Of a stretch of 9,047 nucleotides of DNA, positions 1-6,801 are shown in pieces. Source of the DNA: Desulfuromusa sp. (GTDB lineage: Bacteria > Desulfobacterota > Desulfuromonadia > Desulfuromonadales > Geopsychrobacteraceae). A program made the translations under genes and the position numbers. A model generated the notes under the pieces. It made no database searches, was not told the origin of the DNA, and was given only the letters and a program-made list of their open reading frames with translations. Each line of letters begins with the position of its first letter. The first letter of the stretch is position 1. Location: NCBI GenBank assembly GCA_029934755.1, contig JAOZLQ010000090.1:1-9047 (forward strand), written 5' to 3'.

Positions 1-253
1 AATCAGCAGTAAATGATGCGGTTGACTCTTCTGCGTAAAAATCTTCTATAGTTGCAACACCCTCTTCTTCAACCTCAACTGCCAGATCCTCACCCTGCCG
101 GATCAACCTCATCCCCTCTGGAGGAAGCTGAGTTATCTCATCAACAAGGGTGTAATTTGCTTGTACCTGCGCTTCCAGAGCTTGTAGCTCTGCAATAGAA
201 AATTTACGCATAGAACCATCGGGCAAGCTTTCAACTAAGACTGTTTGCGACAT
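1..253 (-). CDS. N-terminal fragment of an acidic protein, possibly a large repeat-type surface adhesin (partial, runs off left edge)
   Basis: Reading leftward from ATG at 253, the frame stays open for 84 codons to the window edge, so only the N-terminus is visible. Start choice is firm: an AGGAGG site (261-266, minus strand) lies 7 bases upstream. The peptide begins MSQTVLVESLPDGSMRKFS, has a helical, Gln/Ala-rich stretch around residues 19-33, and then a segment RLIRQGEDLAVEVEEEG followed by ATIEDFY. There is no signal peptide or membrane segment in this part. The pattern of a dipeptide-rich strand (DLAVEV), a turn and an 'I-x-x-F-aromatic' ending resembles the prefix found at the start of giant Bap/VCBS/RTX-type proteins exported by type I secretion. 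This is a pattern judgement, not a homology result. The reading frame is well supported; the product is a tentative inference, and an unrelated cytoplasmic acidic protein is possible. Confidence 0.6.
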   Translation of the reverse strand, partial: MSQTVLVESLPDGSMRKFSIAELQALEAQVQANYTLVDEITQLPPEGMRLIRQGEDLAVEVEEEGVATIEDFYAEESTASFTAD

Positions 254-420
254 AACATAACCTCCTCATCCAGAGTGAATGGTACGTTTTGTGGTCAGCA
301 GTTGCGAAGATGTGTGTACCCCAAATTTTACAGACTGCGTAAAGCGTACAATACTTTTCATTAAATACTAGGATACATACAACAAATCATAACAAAATCC
401 ACAAACGACGAAACCATGTT

Positions 421-1263
421 CTATTTTAGCTCAATTGGGATATGTAAATAAAGCTCCGTCCATAGCCTTACCCAGCAGCATCGATGGTCTGCCTCTGTAA
501 TAATTTTTATTGCAGGCCACATTTCAGAATCGAACTGCTTAACATATGAGGCGATAACGCTTGGTGGTAATATTTTATCTTGGCCACCGACAAAATGATA
601 TTGAGGTATGTTTTCCAGGGGTTTATAGAAACTGACTGGGTTCAGTGATTCTTTCAGAGGGGAGACATGATGAAGATCGGTCCAGGCACGATGATCAAGG
701 TTTCCAGCAACAGTAACCAACCGGGCGACATCAGTCCTTCTGGCCGCAACAAGTGCTGCAATAGCCCCACCACCAGAATAGCCGATCAGCTGAAACCTCT
801 TGACTGCATAGCGTTGTTTCAGTTGGTCAAGTGCTTGATCGTAAGAACTGACAACCTCAGGAGAAAATCTACCAGATGACCAAAACTGCTTAGCACAATT
901 ACGAGATTGACCGTACTGGCAGGGTCGGGCCAGATAGACAACCGCAGCATCAGGATGACGCAGGGCCAGCTTCAACCCAAGAGGATTGACTGGGGTTGGA
1001 TCATCGGAAACCTGTGAGCGAGTCAACCATGCAAGGCCATCCCCTTCAAAGTAGATCGTAAGGAGATTATGTGGTTCAGTCTGTTGGGAAGGGGCAAATC
1101 CGCTTAAATCAAAAAGTGTTGTTGAAAGGCAGAACTCTGACCACCCCGCAGCTTCGGCTAATTGAAGTGCTTGCTGCCGACGTTCTTTTGCAGAGGGGAT
1201 CGCGCAACTAGTCAGAAATAACAATAAAATAACTATTTGCACATAACGCTGAAAATATTTCAT
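421..1263 (-). CDS. Lipoprotein alpha/beta hydrolase
   Basis: A 280-residue serine-hydrolase-fold protein, probably anchored in the outer membrane and facing the periplasm. Residues 1-20 form a lipoprotein signal: basic start, hydrophobic core VILLLF, lipobox LTSC with the acylated Cys20. Ala21 at position +2 gives no inner-membrane retention signal. The mature protein has the strand and oxyanion region YFEGDG (71-76), the nucleophile elbow GYSGGG with Ser163, a likely acid at Asp229 in GGQDKILPP, and His260 in ADHRCCW, which is the expected order and spacing of a catalytic triad. Several cysteines (115, 123, 262, 263) could form disulfides in the periplasm. The substrate cannot be read from sequence; esterase or lipase-like activity is the family guess. 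The start at 1263 has only a weak AGAGAA ribosome site, but it is the start that gives the complete signal peptide. The gene follows ssb on the same strand, separated from it by a strong terminator, so it probably has its own promoter. Confidence 0.85.
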   Translation of the reverse strand: MKYFQRYVQIVILLLFLTSCAIPSAKERRQQALQLAEAAGWSEFCLSTTLFDLSGFAPSQQTEPHNLLTIYFEGDGLAWLTRSQVSDDPTPVNPLGLKLALRHPDAAVVYLARPCQYGQSRNCAKQFWSSGRFSPEVVSSYDQALDQLKQRYAVKRFQLIGYSGGGAIAALVAARRTDVARLVTVAGNLDHRAWTDLHHVSPLKESLNPVSFYKPLENIPQYHFVGGQDKILPPSVIASYVKQFDSEMWPAIKIITEADHRCCWVRLWTELYLHIPIELK

Positions 1264-1296
1264 TGGTTTTCTCTGTTAGCTAAAAATGGCGATAGG

Positions 1297-1328
1297 GTCA
1301 GGTTCATAGGTCAACCATGAATCCTGAC
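1297..1328. repeat. 32-bp inverted repeat between the ssb terminator and the hydrolase gene
   Basis: The arms are GTCAGG-TTCAT-A-GGT and ACC-ATGAA-T-CCTGAC around a 2-base centre (CA). Fourteen base pairs can form, interrupted by one unpaired base on each arm (1308 and 1322) at different positions. It lies 33 bases upstream of the hydrolase start and 6 bases from the terminator hairpin, on the promoter side of the hydrolase. No U-run follows on either strand, so it is not a terminator of the usual kind. It could be an operator for the hydrolase promoter or a hairpin in its leader. Confidence 0.5.
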
Positions 1329-1334
1329 AAATAA

Positions 1335-1371
1335 CAAAAGCCCAACAAACACTTAGATTGTTGGGCTTTTG
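1335..1371 (-). terminator. Intrinsic terminator of ssb (possibly bidirectional)
   Basis: Perfect 13-bp stem AAAAGCCCAACAA (1336-1348) with TTGTTGGGCTTTT (1358-1370), closed by one further C-G pair (1335/1371), around a 9-base loop. On the minus strand the stem ends in GCTTTTGTTATTTGT, a good U-rich tail, 28 bases after the ssb stop codon. The plus-strand reading also ends in TTTT, but no gene reads into it from the left. Confidence 0.9.
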
Positions 1372-1398
1372 CTTGCACTACTTCAGTATGGGTAGAAC

Positions 1399-1911
1399 CT
1401 AGAATGGAATTTCATCATCAGGGTTAAATACCGGCTCCTCAAAACTACCGCCCTGTTGCGGAGCACTGTTATTACTCTGAGCATTTTGATTCTGACCACC
1501 TTGATTATAGCTTTGACCACCCTGATTCTGATTCTGATTCTGGCTACCAGCATAGCTACCGCCGCCACCCTGCTGGTTATCATCACGACTACCAAGCATC
1601 TGCATTTCATTCATGACAACCTCAGAGATATAACGCTTGTTGCCATCTCGGTCATCATAAGAGCGGTTCTGAATTTTACCCTCGATATAAATCTGCTTCC
1701 CTTTATGTAGATATTTTCCACAAATTTCAGCAAGTTGCCGCCAGGCAACGATATTGTGCCACTCTGTTTTAGTCTGCTTGTTCCCGTCACGATCCTTATA
1801 ACGCTCCGTTGTTGCTAGCGAAAATGTCGTAACCGCTGTACCTGATGGAGTGTAGCGCAGCTCTGGATCCTTACCCAAGTTACCAACCAGAATGACTTTA
1901 TTAACTGACAT
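1399..1911 (-). CDS. ssb: Single-stranded DNA-binding protein
   Basis: A 170-residue SSB that coats single-stranded DNA in replication, recombination and repair. The N-terminal OB-fold (about 1-108) starts with MSVNKVILVGNLGKDPELRY and carries TTERYKD, the TEWHNIVAW segment with Trp51 and Trp58, KGKQIYIEGK and MQMLG, matching the E. coli-type domain throughout. Tyr38 and Tyr85 sit where E. coli has the stacking residues Trp40 and Trp88. A disordered linker rich in Gly, Gln and Asn (about 111-155) follows, then the C-terminal tip DDEIPF, the docking peptide for partner proteins, with Glu in place of the commonest third Asp. The length is typical of the family. GGGGAGG (1917-1923) lies 5 bases upstream of the ATG and fixes the start. 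The gene is divergent from the kinase gene and ends at a strong terminator, so it looks monocistronic. Confidence 0.97.
   Translation of the reverse strand: MSVNKVILVGNLGKDPELRYTPSGTAVTTFSLATTERYKDRDGNKQTKTEWHNIVAWRQLAEICGKYLHKGKQIYIEGKIQNRSYDDRDGNKRYISEVVMNEMQMLGSRDDNQQGGGGSYAGSQNQNQNQGGQSYNQGGQNQNAQSNNSAPQQGGSFEEPVFNPDDEIPF
1522..1542 (-). repeat. Hexanucleotide repeat inside the ssb linker
   Basis: On the plus strand the unit TGATTC occurs three times in tandem (1523-1540) with flanking bases that continue the pattern. On the coding strand it encodes the alternating QNQNQNQ at about residues 124-130 of SSB. Because the unit is six bases, gain or loss of copies would keep the frame. Confidence 0.75.
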
Positions 1912-1946
1912 AAAAACCTCCCCTTATTTGTGAATTGCCAAAAGTT

Positions 1947-1974
1947 ATTGTTACTTATCAAAAGAAAGTGTCAC
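1947..1974 (-). promoter_or_regulatory. Weak candidate promoter for ssb
   Basis: On the minus strand GTGACA (1974-1969) and AACAAT (1952-1947) are separated by 16 bases. The match to sigma-70 consensus is partial (5 of 6 and 4 of 6), and the position, 36 bases from the start codon, is plausible. No better pair was seen in the 150 bases upstream of ssb. Confidence 0.25.
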
Positions 1975-1998
1975 TGAGCAGGGATGCATTGACTGCGC

Positions 1999-2013
1999 TG
2001 AACAGTTTGTTCA
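1999..2013. promoter_or_regulatory. 15-bp palindrome upstream of ssb, possible operator
   Basis: TGAACAGTTTGTTCA has perfect 6-base half-sites TGAACA/TGTTCA around a 3-base centre, 88 bases upstream of ssb. It contains GAAC and GTTC halves like a Gram-positive-type LexA box, but with a 5-base rather than 4-base gap, so it does not fit that consensus. A dimeric regulator could bind it; none is identified. Confidence 0.3.
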
Positions 2014-2150
2014 CAACGATGTTTGCAGAATCGAAAAGTTTATCACGATAATTTTTCAAGGCCAGCATACTACACGTTTTAAAAAGTTACTGAAAGTCAA
2101 TTTCCTCAAAGAAGGGGTTCAGACAAAATATCCAGACACAACTATTTGGA

Positions 2151-2179
2151 ATCAGTGTAAGTTTTTTCATTTTACTGAT
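2151..2179. repeat. Imperfect inverted repeat in the intergenic region
   Basis: ATCAGT (2151-2156) pairs with ACTGAT (2174-2179), and the stem can extend inward by a G-T pair and two A-T pairs across one mismatch. The enclosed loop is T-rich. It sits about 35 bases upstream of the proposed -35 element of the kinase promoter. It could be an operator or chance in AT-rich DNA. Confidence 0.3.
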
Positions 2180-2213
2180 GGTAGTTTCATACAACACGTC
2201 AATACCTTACAAA

Positions 2214-2241
2214 TTGACCGTCTCGCTTAGACACTTAAAAT
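2214..2241 (+). promoter_or_regulatory. Candidate sigma-70 promoter for the hybrid kinase
   Basis: TTGACC (2214-2219) and TAAAAT (2236-2241) are 16 bases apart, each matching five of six consensus bases. Transcription would start near 2248, giving a leader of about 57 bases. A second -10-like TATACT lies at 2265-2270 but has no convincing -35. Confidence 0.45.
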
Positions 2242-2304
2242 TTCCTTATTTTTAAAAATCAGGCTATACTGCTATTTCGTGTAAATCAGTTCGGGGAGAG
2301 ACAA

Positions 2305-4179
2305 ATGGCACTATCGGAACTAGACTTATACAAAAATATCTACCTTCAAGCTAAAACCCCCATTTGTGTTCTTTCTCCTGAAGGGACTATTCTACAAATC
2401 AATCCTGCCCATAAAAAGCTTTTCGACAAAACAAAATTCCTGTCAGTGGGAGATTCATTCTCTCTCTGCACCAACAATGATCAATTATTAGTTCTACTGG
2501 ATAAAATCGATAAAGATCACCATTTTGATCAAGAAGTTGAGCTAGTAAAGGACAATGGGGACACTCTACTTGTAAATATTTCAGCATCTGGCATCAGAGA
2601 TGAATCTGGAAATATTTCTGCCATCATCATCATTTCTCGGGATCAGACACAACGCCGTGAGAGTGATAATCAACTTATGCGTTTTCACAATATGGTTGAT
2701 CAATCCAACGATGCTTTTTTCATTATTGATGCTAAAACCAGTCGGATTTTGGATGTCAACCTAAAAGCCAGTATACGTTGGGGCTATAGTCGTGAAGAAA
2801 TACTTCAACTAGGCATTATTGATCTAAACCCTACTTATCAGGGGATTGAAGGCTGGCTGAAGCGGATGGCTGACATGCGGAAAGACATTGCCTCCATTTT
2901 TGAAACAATTCACAAAACTGCAAGTGGCGAAACCTTTCCAGTCGAAATCAGTCATCAATATATTAAAAATACCGGCGATGACTACATTATTGCTGTCGTC
3001 CGCGACATCAGTGATCGGAAAAAACTGGAGGAACAGCTCCGCCAGGCACAGAAAATGGAGTCTCTCGGCACCTTGGCTGGCGGAATTGCGCATGATTTCA
3101 ACAACATTCTGAGTGCCATTATAGGTTATACACAACTGGCTCAGCTCCATATCCCACAAGAGTCCAAAGCCTTTAATGCCTTACAACAGGTATCAGTAGG
3201 AGGACAAAGAGCAGCAGAATTGGTGAAACAAATTCTGACCTTCAGCCGCAAAACTCAGCATCGTTTGGCTCCGGTTGAAGTTCAGAAAATCATCACTGAG
3301 GCGTTGAAACTCCTGCGCCCATCTCTCCCAACCACCATTGAGATCCGACAAGATATTGATACTCACTGTCCCGTCATTCTTGCCGATGCAGTACAAATTC
3401 ATCAAGTAATTATGAATCTCTGCACCAATGCCTACCATGCTATGCGTGAGCAGAAGTCTGGAATTTTGGAGATTTCTCTTAAGAAAATTAATATTCAACA
3501 ACAGGTAACCATCCCACAACTTGATCTTCAGAGCGGAGATTATCTCCAGCTATTAATCAGTGACAACGGTATCGGGATGGATAAAAAAATATTACAGAAA
3601 ATTTTTGAACCTTATTTCACAACAAAACCATTAGGTGAAGGAACGGGACTGGGATTAGCCGTTGTTCACGGAATAATTCATGATTTTGGTGGACATCTAT
3701 CTGTTTACAGTGAACTCGGGCAAGGAACCTGTTTTAAAATTTATTTACCAGTTCCAGAAACACCTTCAACTATTGAAGAAGAAAAAATTCTTTCTAAAAT
3801 CCCACTGGGCTCAGAACACCTTTTAATTGTCGATGATGAGGAACCAATTTCCGAGTTAATCAAAGCAATATTGGAACGTTATGGATATCAAGTGACCAAC
3901 ACCATTTCAAGTTCTGATGCGTTACAAATATTCACACAGACCCCTGAGTTATTTGACTTGGTTATCACTGATTATGCCATGCCACAGATGAATGGTATCG
4001 ACCTGGCAACAGAGCTTTTTAAAATTCGTCCAGAGCTGCCAGTCCTTCTCTGCACTGGTTTCAATGATATTACCAATACTGAAAAAGCGTTGCAAAACGG
4101 CATCAAAGTCTGCATCAATAAACCGATACAAGCAGATCAATTGGCTCTGATGGTGCGAAAAATTTTAGACAAAACTTAA
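2305..4179 (+). CDS. Soluble hybrid sensor histidine kinase (PAS-PAS-HisKA-HATPase-REC)
   Basis: A 624-residue hybrid kinase with no signal peptide or membrane segment, so it should sense a cytoplasmic cue. Domains in order: PAS 1 (about 10-115), ending in IIIISRDQTQRRESD; PAS 2 (about 127-240), with SGETFPVEIS and ending VVRDISDRKKLEEQ; HisKA dimerisation domain with the phospho-accepting His263 in GGIAHDFNNILS; HATPase with the N box (Asn375 in NLCTNAYHAM), G1 box DNGIGM (420-425), F box FEPYFTT and G2 box GEGTGLGL; then a C-terminal receiver with acidic pair Asp510/Asp511, phospho-acceptor Asp556 in TDYAMP, Thr584 and Lys606. All key residues for autophosphorylation and internal phosphotransfer are present. 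There is no output domain, so the phosphate probably passes to a separate phosphotransfer or response-regulator protein that is not encoded in this window. GGGGAG (2293-2298), 6 bases from the ATG, supports the start. Ligand and pathway are unknown. Confidence 0.93.
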   Translation: MALSELDLYKNIYLQAKTPICVLSPEGTILQINPAHKKLFDKTKFLSVGDSFSLCTNNDQLLVLLDKIDKDHHFDQEVELVKDNGDTLLVNISASGIRDESGNISAIIIISRDQTQRRESDNQLMRFHNMVDQSNDAFFIIDAKTSRILDVNLKASIRWGYSREEILQLGIIDLNPTYQGIEGWLKRMADMRKDIASIFETIHKTASGETFPVEISHQYIKNTGDDYIIAVVRDISDRKKLEEQLRQAQKMESLGTLAGGIAHDFNNILSAIIGYTQLAQLHIPQESKAFNALQQVSVGGQRAAELVKQILTFSRKTQHRLAPVEVQKIITEALKLLRPSLPTTIEIRQDIDTHCPVILADAVQIHQVIMNLCTNAYHAMREQKSGILEISLKKINIQQQVTIPQLDLQSGDYLQLLISDNGIGMDKKILQKIFEPYFTTKPLGEGTGLGLAVVHGIIHDFGGHLSVYSELGQGTCFKIYLPVPETPSTIEEEKILSKIPLGSEHLLIVDDEEPISELIKAILERYGYQVTNTISSSDALQIFTQTPELFDLVITDYAMPQMNGIDLATELFKIRPELPVLLCTGFNDITNTEKALQNGIKVCINKPIQADQLALMVRKILDKT

Positions 4180-4219
4180 TGGGGCTCCACTCAATCTTAT
4201 CCTTATCTCTTCGAATTAT

Positions 4220-4249
4220 TTGACGAACTCCCCCGTAAATCAGTATTAT
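4220..4249 (+). promoter_or_regulatory. Candidate sigma-70 promoter for plsC-rnj(-ftsK)
   Basis: TTGACG (4220-4225) and TATTAT (4244-4249) are 18 bases apart, in the 101-base gap after the kinase gene. Transcription would start about 25 bases before plsC. No terminator hairpin was seen after the kinase stop codon, so read-through from the kinase gene is also possible. Confidence 0.45.
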
Positions 4250-4280
4250 GATAAGTTGATATTCTTCTGGAGAAATTTTC

Positions 4281-4991
4281 ATGTTGCGCACGTTTTTTTT
4301 CTATTTGCTTTTTTTCCCATTAACCCTCGTAGCGACTGTTCTAACACTTTTCGTTTCGCTATTTGGACAAGACAAGCCCCACCCTATTATTCGTTTCTGG
4401 GGACGAAGCAGTCTGCTTTTAGCTCACTTAAAAGTACAGGCCAAAGGGATCGAAAACATTCCCTATGATAATCCAGCCATCTATATTTCCAATCACCAGA
4501 GTAATTTTGATATTCCGATTATCTACGCGGGGTTACCGACCCAGTTTAGCTGGATAGCCAAACAAGAACTATTCAAGATTCCACTTTTTGGCCTGGCAAT
4601 GAAACGTAGTGGTCTTATTCCTATTGATCGCTCTAATCAACGCAAAACGATGCACAGCATTATTGTAGCTGCACAAACAATTAGAGAAGGAACTTCAGTG
4701 GTTATTTTTCCCGAAGGGACCCGCAGTCCAGATGGCCAACTCCAAAAGTTTAAAAAGGGAGCTTTATTAATTGCAGCGAAAGCACAAGTGCCAGTCGTTC
4801 CAATCGCTATTCACGGCAGTTATAAGATTCAACCCAAGGATAGCTGGAAAATCCATGGGGGATCACTCACTATAGAATTTCTTCCACCGATCAACACTGA
4901 TGGACTAAAAAATAGTGATCTCGACGCATTAACCAATAAGGTACACGATCAAATTGCTGACCGCCTACAAGGAGCAATGACAAATGTCTGA
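4281..4991 (+). CDS. plsC: 1-acyl-sn-glycerol-3-phosphate acyltransferase
   Basis: A 236-residue inner-membrane-associated enzyme that acylates lysophosphatidic acid to phosphatidic acid, the second acyl transfer in phospholipid synthesis. A hydrophobic N-terminal segment (about 4-28, FFFYLLFFPLTLVATVLTLF) anchors it. All four acyltransferase blocks are visible: the catalytic NHQSNFD with His72 and Asp77; GLIPIDR (111-117); the substrate-binding FPEGTRS (143-149); and VPVVPIAI (170-177). The length is normal for PlsC. GGAGA (4269-4273), 7 bases upstream, supports the start. The stop codon overlaps the start of the RNase J gene by 8 bases, so the two should be co-transcribed and probably translationally coupled. 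Related acyltransferases with other lipid substrates share the same motifs, so the precise acceptor is inferred from the family. Confidence 0.93.
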   Translation: MLRTFFFYLLFFPLTLVATVLTLFVSLFGQDKPHPIIRFWGRSSLLLAHLKVQAKGIENIPYDNPAIYISNHQSNFDIPIIYAGLPTQFSWIAKQELFKIPLFGLAMKRSGLIPIDRSNQRKTMHSIIVAAQTIREGTSVVIFPEGTRSPDGQLQKFKKGALLIAAKAQVPVVPIAIHGSYKIQPKDSWKIHGGSLTIEFLPPINTDGLKNSDLDALTNKVHDQIADRLQGAMTNV

Positions 4992-6663
4992 CAATCTATC
5001 CGAAAAGCTACAACTGCTCCCCTTTGGCGGTCTTGGCGAAATCGGCATGAACTTAATGGGAATTGAATACGCAGGAAAGATTCTACTAATCGATTGTGGG
5101 TTAATGTTTCCCGAAGCCTACATGTTTGGTATCGATTTGGTTCTGCCGGATGTCAGTGCCCTGGAAAACCGTACCGAAGATATTGTCGGGCTGGTTTTAA
5201 CCCACGGCCATGAAGATCATATCGGGGCAATTCCTTTTCTATGGAAACAACTTGGAGAGCCAATCATCTACGGAACCTGTCTCACGCTTGGATTGTTACG
5301 CAACAAATTAACAGAGTTCGAATTGGATCATCAGGTCGAATTGGTACAGATTCAACCGCGTGAAAAAATCGATTTATCCCCTTTTGAAGTTGAACCATTC
5401 CGTGTGGCTCATTCTATTGTTGATGGGGTTGGATTCGCCATTAAAACCCCGGCAGGATTGATCATTCACACCGGAGATTTTAAGATTGACCAAACCCCGG
5501 TTGATGGAGAAACTACCGATTTAGCACGACTGGCAGAACATGGAGAAGAAGGGGTTCTTCTGCTTCTAGCTGATTCGACCAATGTTGAAAATGAGGGATA
5601 CACCCTATCAGAACGTACCGTTGGCAAAGCCCTGGAAGAGCTGATTCCACAATGTCAACAGAGGGTGATTGTCGCAACCTTTTCATCCAATATTCACCGG
5701 ATCCAACAAATTGCTGATGCGGCTAAAATTGCCGGACGAAAATTATTGATTAATGGACGCAGTATGGTCAGCAATGTTGATATTGCCAGACAGTTGGGCT
5801 ACCTGACAATTGCGGAAGAACAGTTCATTGGCCTGCGGGCCATGCGCGACTTACCTCCTGAGCAGGTATTAATCATCACCACCGGCAGTCAAGGGGAACC
5901 ACTCAGTGCATTGATGCGGATTGCCCTGGGAGATCATAAGAAAATTGAATTGGAACCCGGTGATACAGTTATTCTATCGTCCAAATTTATCCCCGGAAAT
6001 GAAAAGGCCATCAGCGATCTGATTAATAATCTCTATCGCCGTGGTGCCGAAGTTTTTTATGAAAAAACCAGTGAAATTCATGTCTCTGGTCATGCCAGTC
6101 GTGAAGAGTTAAAACTGGTGCATAATCTGGTCAAACCAAAATATTTTGTCCCGGTACACGGTGAGTATCGCCACTTGGTCAAACACAAACAGCTTGCGAT
6201 CGAAATGGGGCTACCAGAGGAGAATACTCTGGTTTTGGAAAATGGCCAGAAACTCTCGGTAGGAACGGAAGGTTTGAATCTGGAGGAGCGATTTGAAACT
6301 GGACGGGTATTTGTCGATGGTAAAGGTGTCGGGGATGTCGGAACCATGGAAATACGTGACCGGAGACACTTAGCCAACCATGGACTCGTTATTCTGATGC
6401 TGGCCATTAACCAATCAACAGGAGCAATTGTTCAGGGACCGGATATCTTTACCAAGGGATTTGTTCCTGAAGACAATGAAGAAAGCGAGGCACTGCTTGC
6501 TGAAGCAAAGCAAGCGGTCTGTGATCTGCTTAATGAACACAGCCAGGAGATGCTCAGCGACTGGGAGGAATTAAGGGTTGAAGTGCGTAAGGTACTGCGA
6601 CGTTGTTTCAACAAGCGGATTGCTCGCAGACCCTTGATATTACCTCTGATTCTGGAATTATAA
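4984..6663 (+). CDS. rnj: Ribonuclease J
   Basis: A 559-residue metallo-beta-lactamase/beta-CASP ribonuclease acting in mRNA decay and rRNA or tRNA maturation, with endonuclease and 5'-to-3' exonuclease activities in the family. The zinc-binding motif is THGHEDHIGAIPF (His74, His76, Asp78, His79), completed by His143 in VAHSI, Asp165 in HTGDFK and His392 in PVHGEYRH. The beta-CASP region includes ATFSSNIHR (232-239), TTGSQGEP (299-306) and HVSGHAS (366-372), which binds the RNA 5' phosphate. The C-terminal domain ends in RRPLILPLILEL, close to the usual RNase J tail. The length is typical of the family. AAGGAG (4969-4974), lying inside plsC, is 9 bases before the ATG at 4984; the ATG six bases earlier belongs to the plsC frame and leads straight to its stop. 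No terminator follows, so transcription may continue into ftsK. Confidence 0.95.
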   Translation: MSDNLSEKLQLLPFGGLGEIGMNLMGIEYAGKILLIDCGLMFPEAYMFGIDLVLPDVSALENRTEDIVGLVLTHGHEDHIGAIPFLWKQLGEPIIYGTCLTLGLLRNKLTEFELDHQVELVQIQPREKIDLSPFEVEPFRVAHSIVDGVGFAIKTPAGLIIHTGDFKIDQTPVDGETTDLARLAEHGEEGVLLLLADSTNVENEGYTLSERTVGKALEELIPQCQQRVIVATFSSNIHRIQQIADAAKIAGRKLLINGRSMVSNVDIARQLGYLTIAEEQFIGLRAMRDLPPEQVLIITTGSQGEPLSALMRIALGDHKKIELEPGDTVILSSKFIPGNEKAISDLINNLYRRGAEVFYEKTSEIHVSGHASREELKLVHNLVKPKYFVPVHGEYRHLVKHKQLAIEMGLPEENTLVLENGQKLSVGTEGLNLEERFETGRVFVDGKGVGDVGTMEIRDRRHLANHGLVILMLAINQSTGAIVQGPDIFTKGFVPEDNEESEALLAEAKQAVCDLLNEHSQEMLSDWEELRVEVRKVLRRCFNKRIARRPLILPLILEL

Positions 6664-6801
6664 CTACAGTAATCATCCACAAATAACAGGAACAATTACG
6701 CTATTGATTGTTTACTGGTCGACGGCAGGATAATCAGGTATTCTCTGCGATACTCAGCATCTCACCGTTAATAATCTTCACAAATTGAAAAGATAGAAAT
6801 A

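Larger units (their letters stand above)
1912..2304. other. Divergent intergenic region between ssb and the hybrid kinase gene
   Basis: About 390 AT-rich bases separating the two divergent start codons. It holds the ribosome sites of both genes, a palindrome at 1999-2013, a longer imperfect inverted repeat at 2151-2179 and promoter-like sequences nearest the kinase gene. A 36-codon open frame (1958-2068, minus strand) has no ribosome site and is not called. No tRNA, riboswitch fold or sigma-54 (-24/-12) element was recognised. Confidence 0.6.

Noticed and set aside
254..420. Possible c-di-GMP riboswitch or promoter ahead of the left-edge gene
   Set aside because: The leader has short GCAGT/ACTGC arms and a TAAAAT element, but no recognisable GEMM core and no well-spaced -35; nothing is firm enough to call.
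667..879. 70-codon plus-strand open frame inside the hydrolase gene
   Set aside because: It is antisense to a gene with intact signal peptide and catalytic motifs and shows no family features of its own.
1522..1542. CRISPR-like or mobile-element repeats
   Set aside because: The only tandem repeat is a six-base unit inside the ssb coding frame; no spacer-separated repeats, transposase or terminal inverted repeats were seen anywhere in the window.
1456..1710. 84-codon plus-strand open frame opposite ssb, rich in Ile, Leu and Thr
   Set aside because: The composition is a by-product of the Gln/Asn/Gly repeat linker read on the opposite strand; ssb is unmistakable.
1958..2068. 36-codon minus-strand open frame upstream of ssb, beginning MLALKNYRDKLFDSAN
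   Set aside because: No ribosome site precedes its ATG, it overlaps the palindrome at 1999-2013 and the proposed ssb promoter, and a frame this short is expected by chance. Conservation in relatives would be needed to call it.
2178..2255. 25-codon plus-strand open frame before the kinase gene
   Set aside because: No ribosome site, AT-rich composition, and it runs through the candidate kinase promoter.
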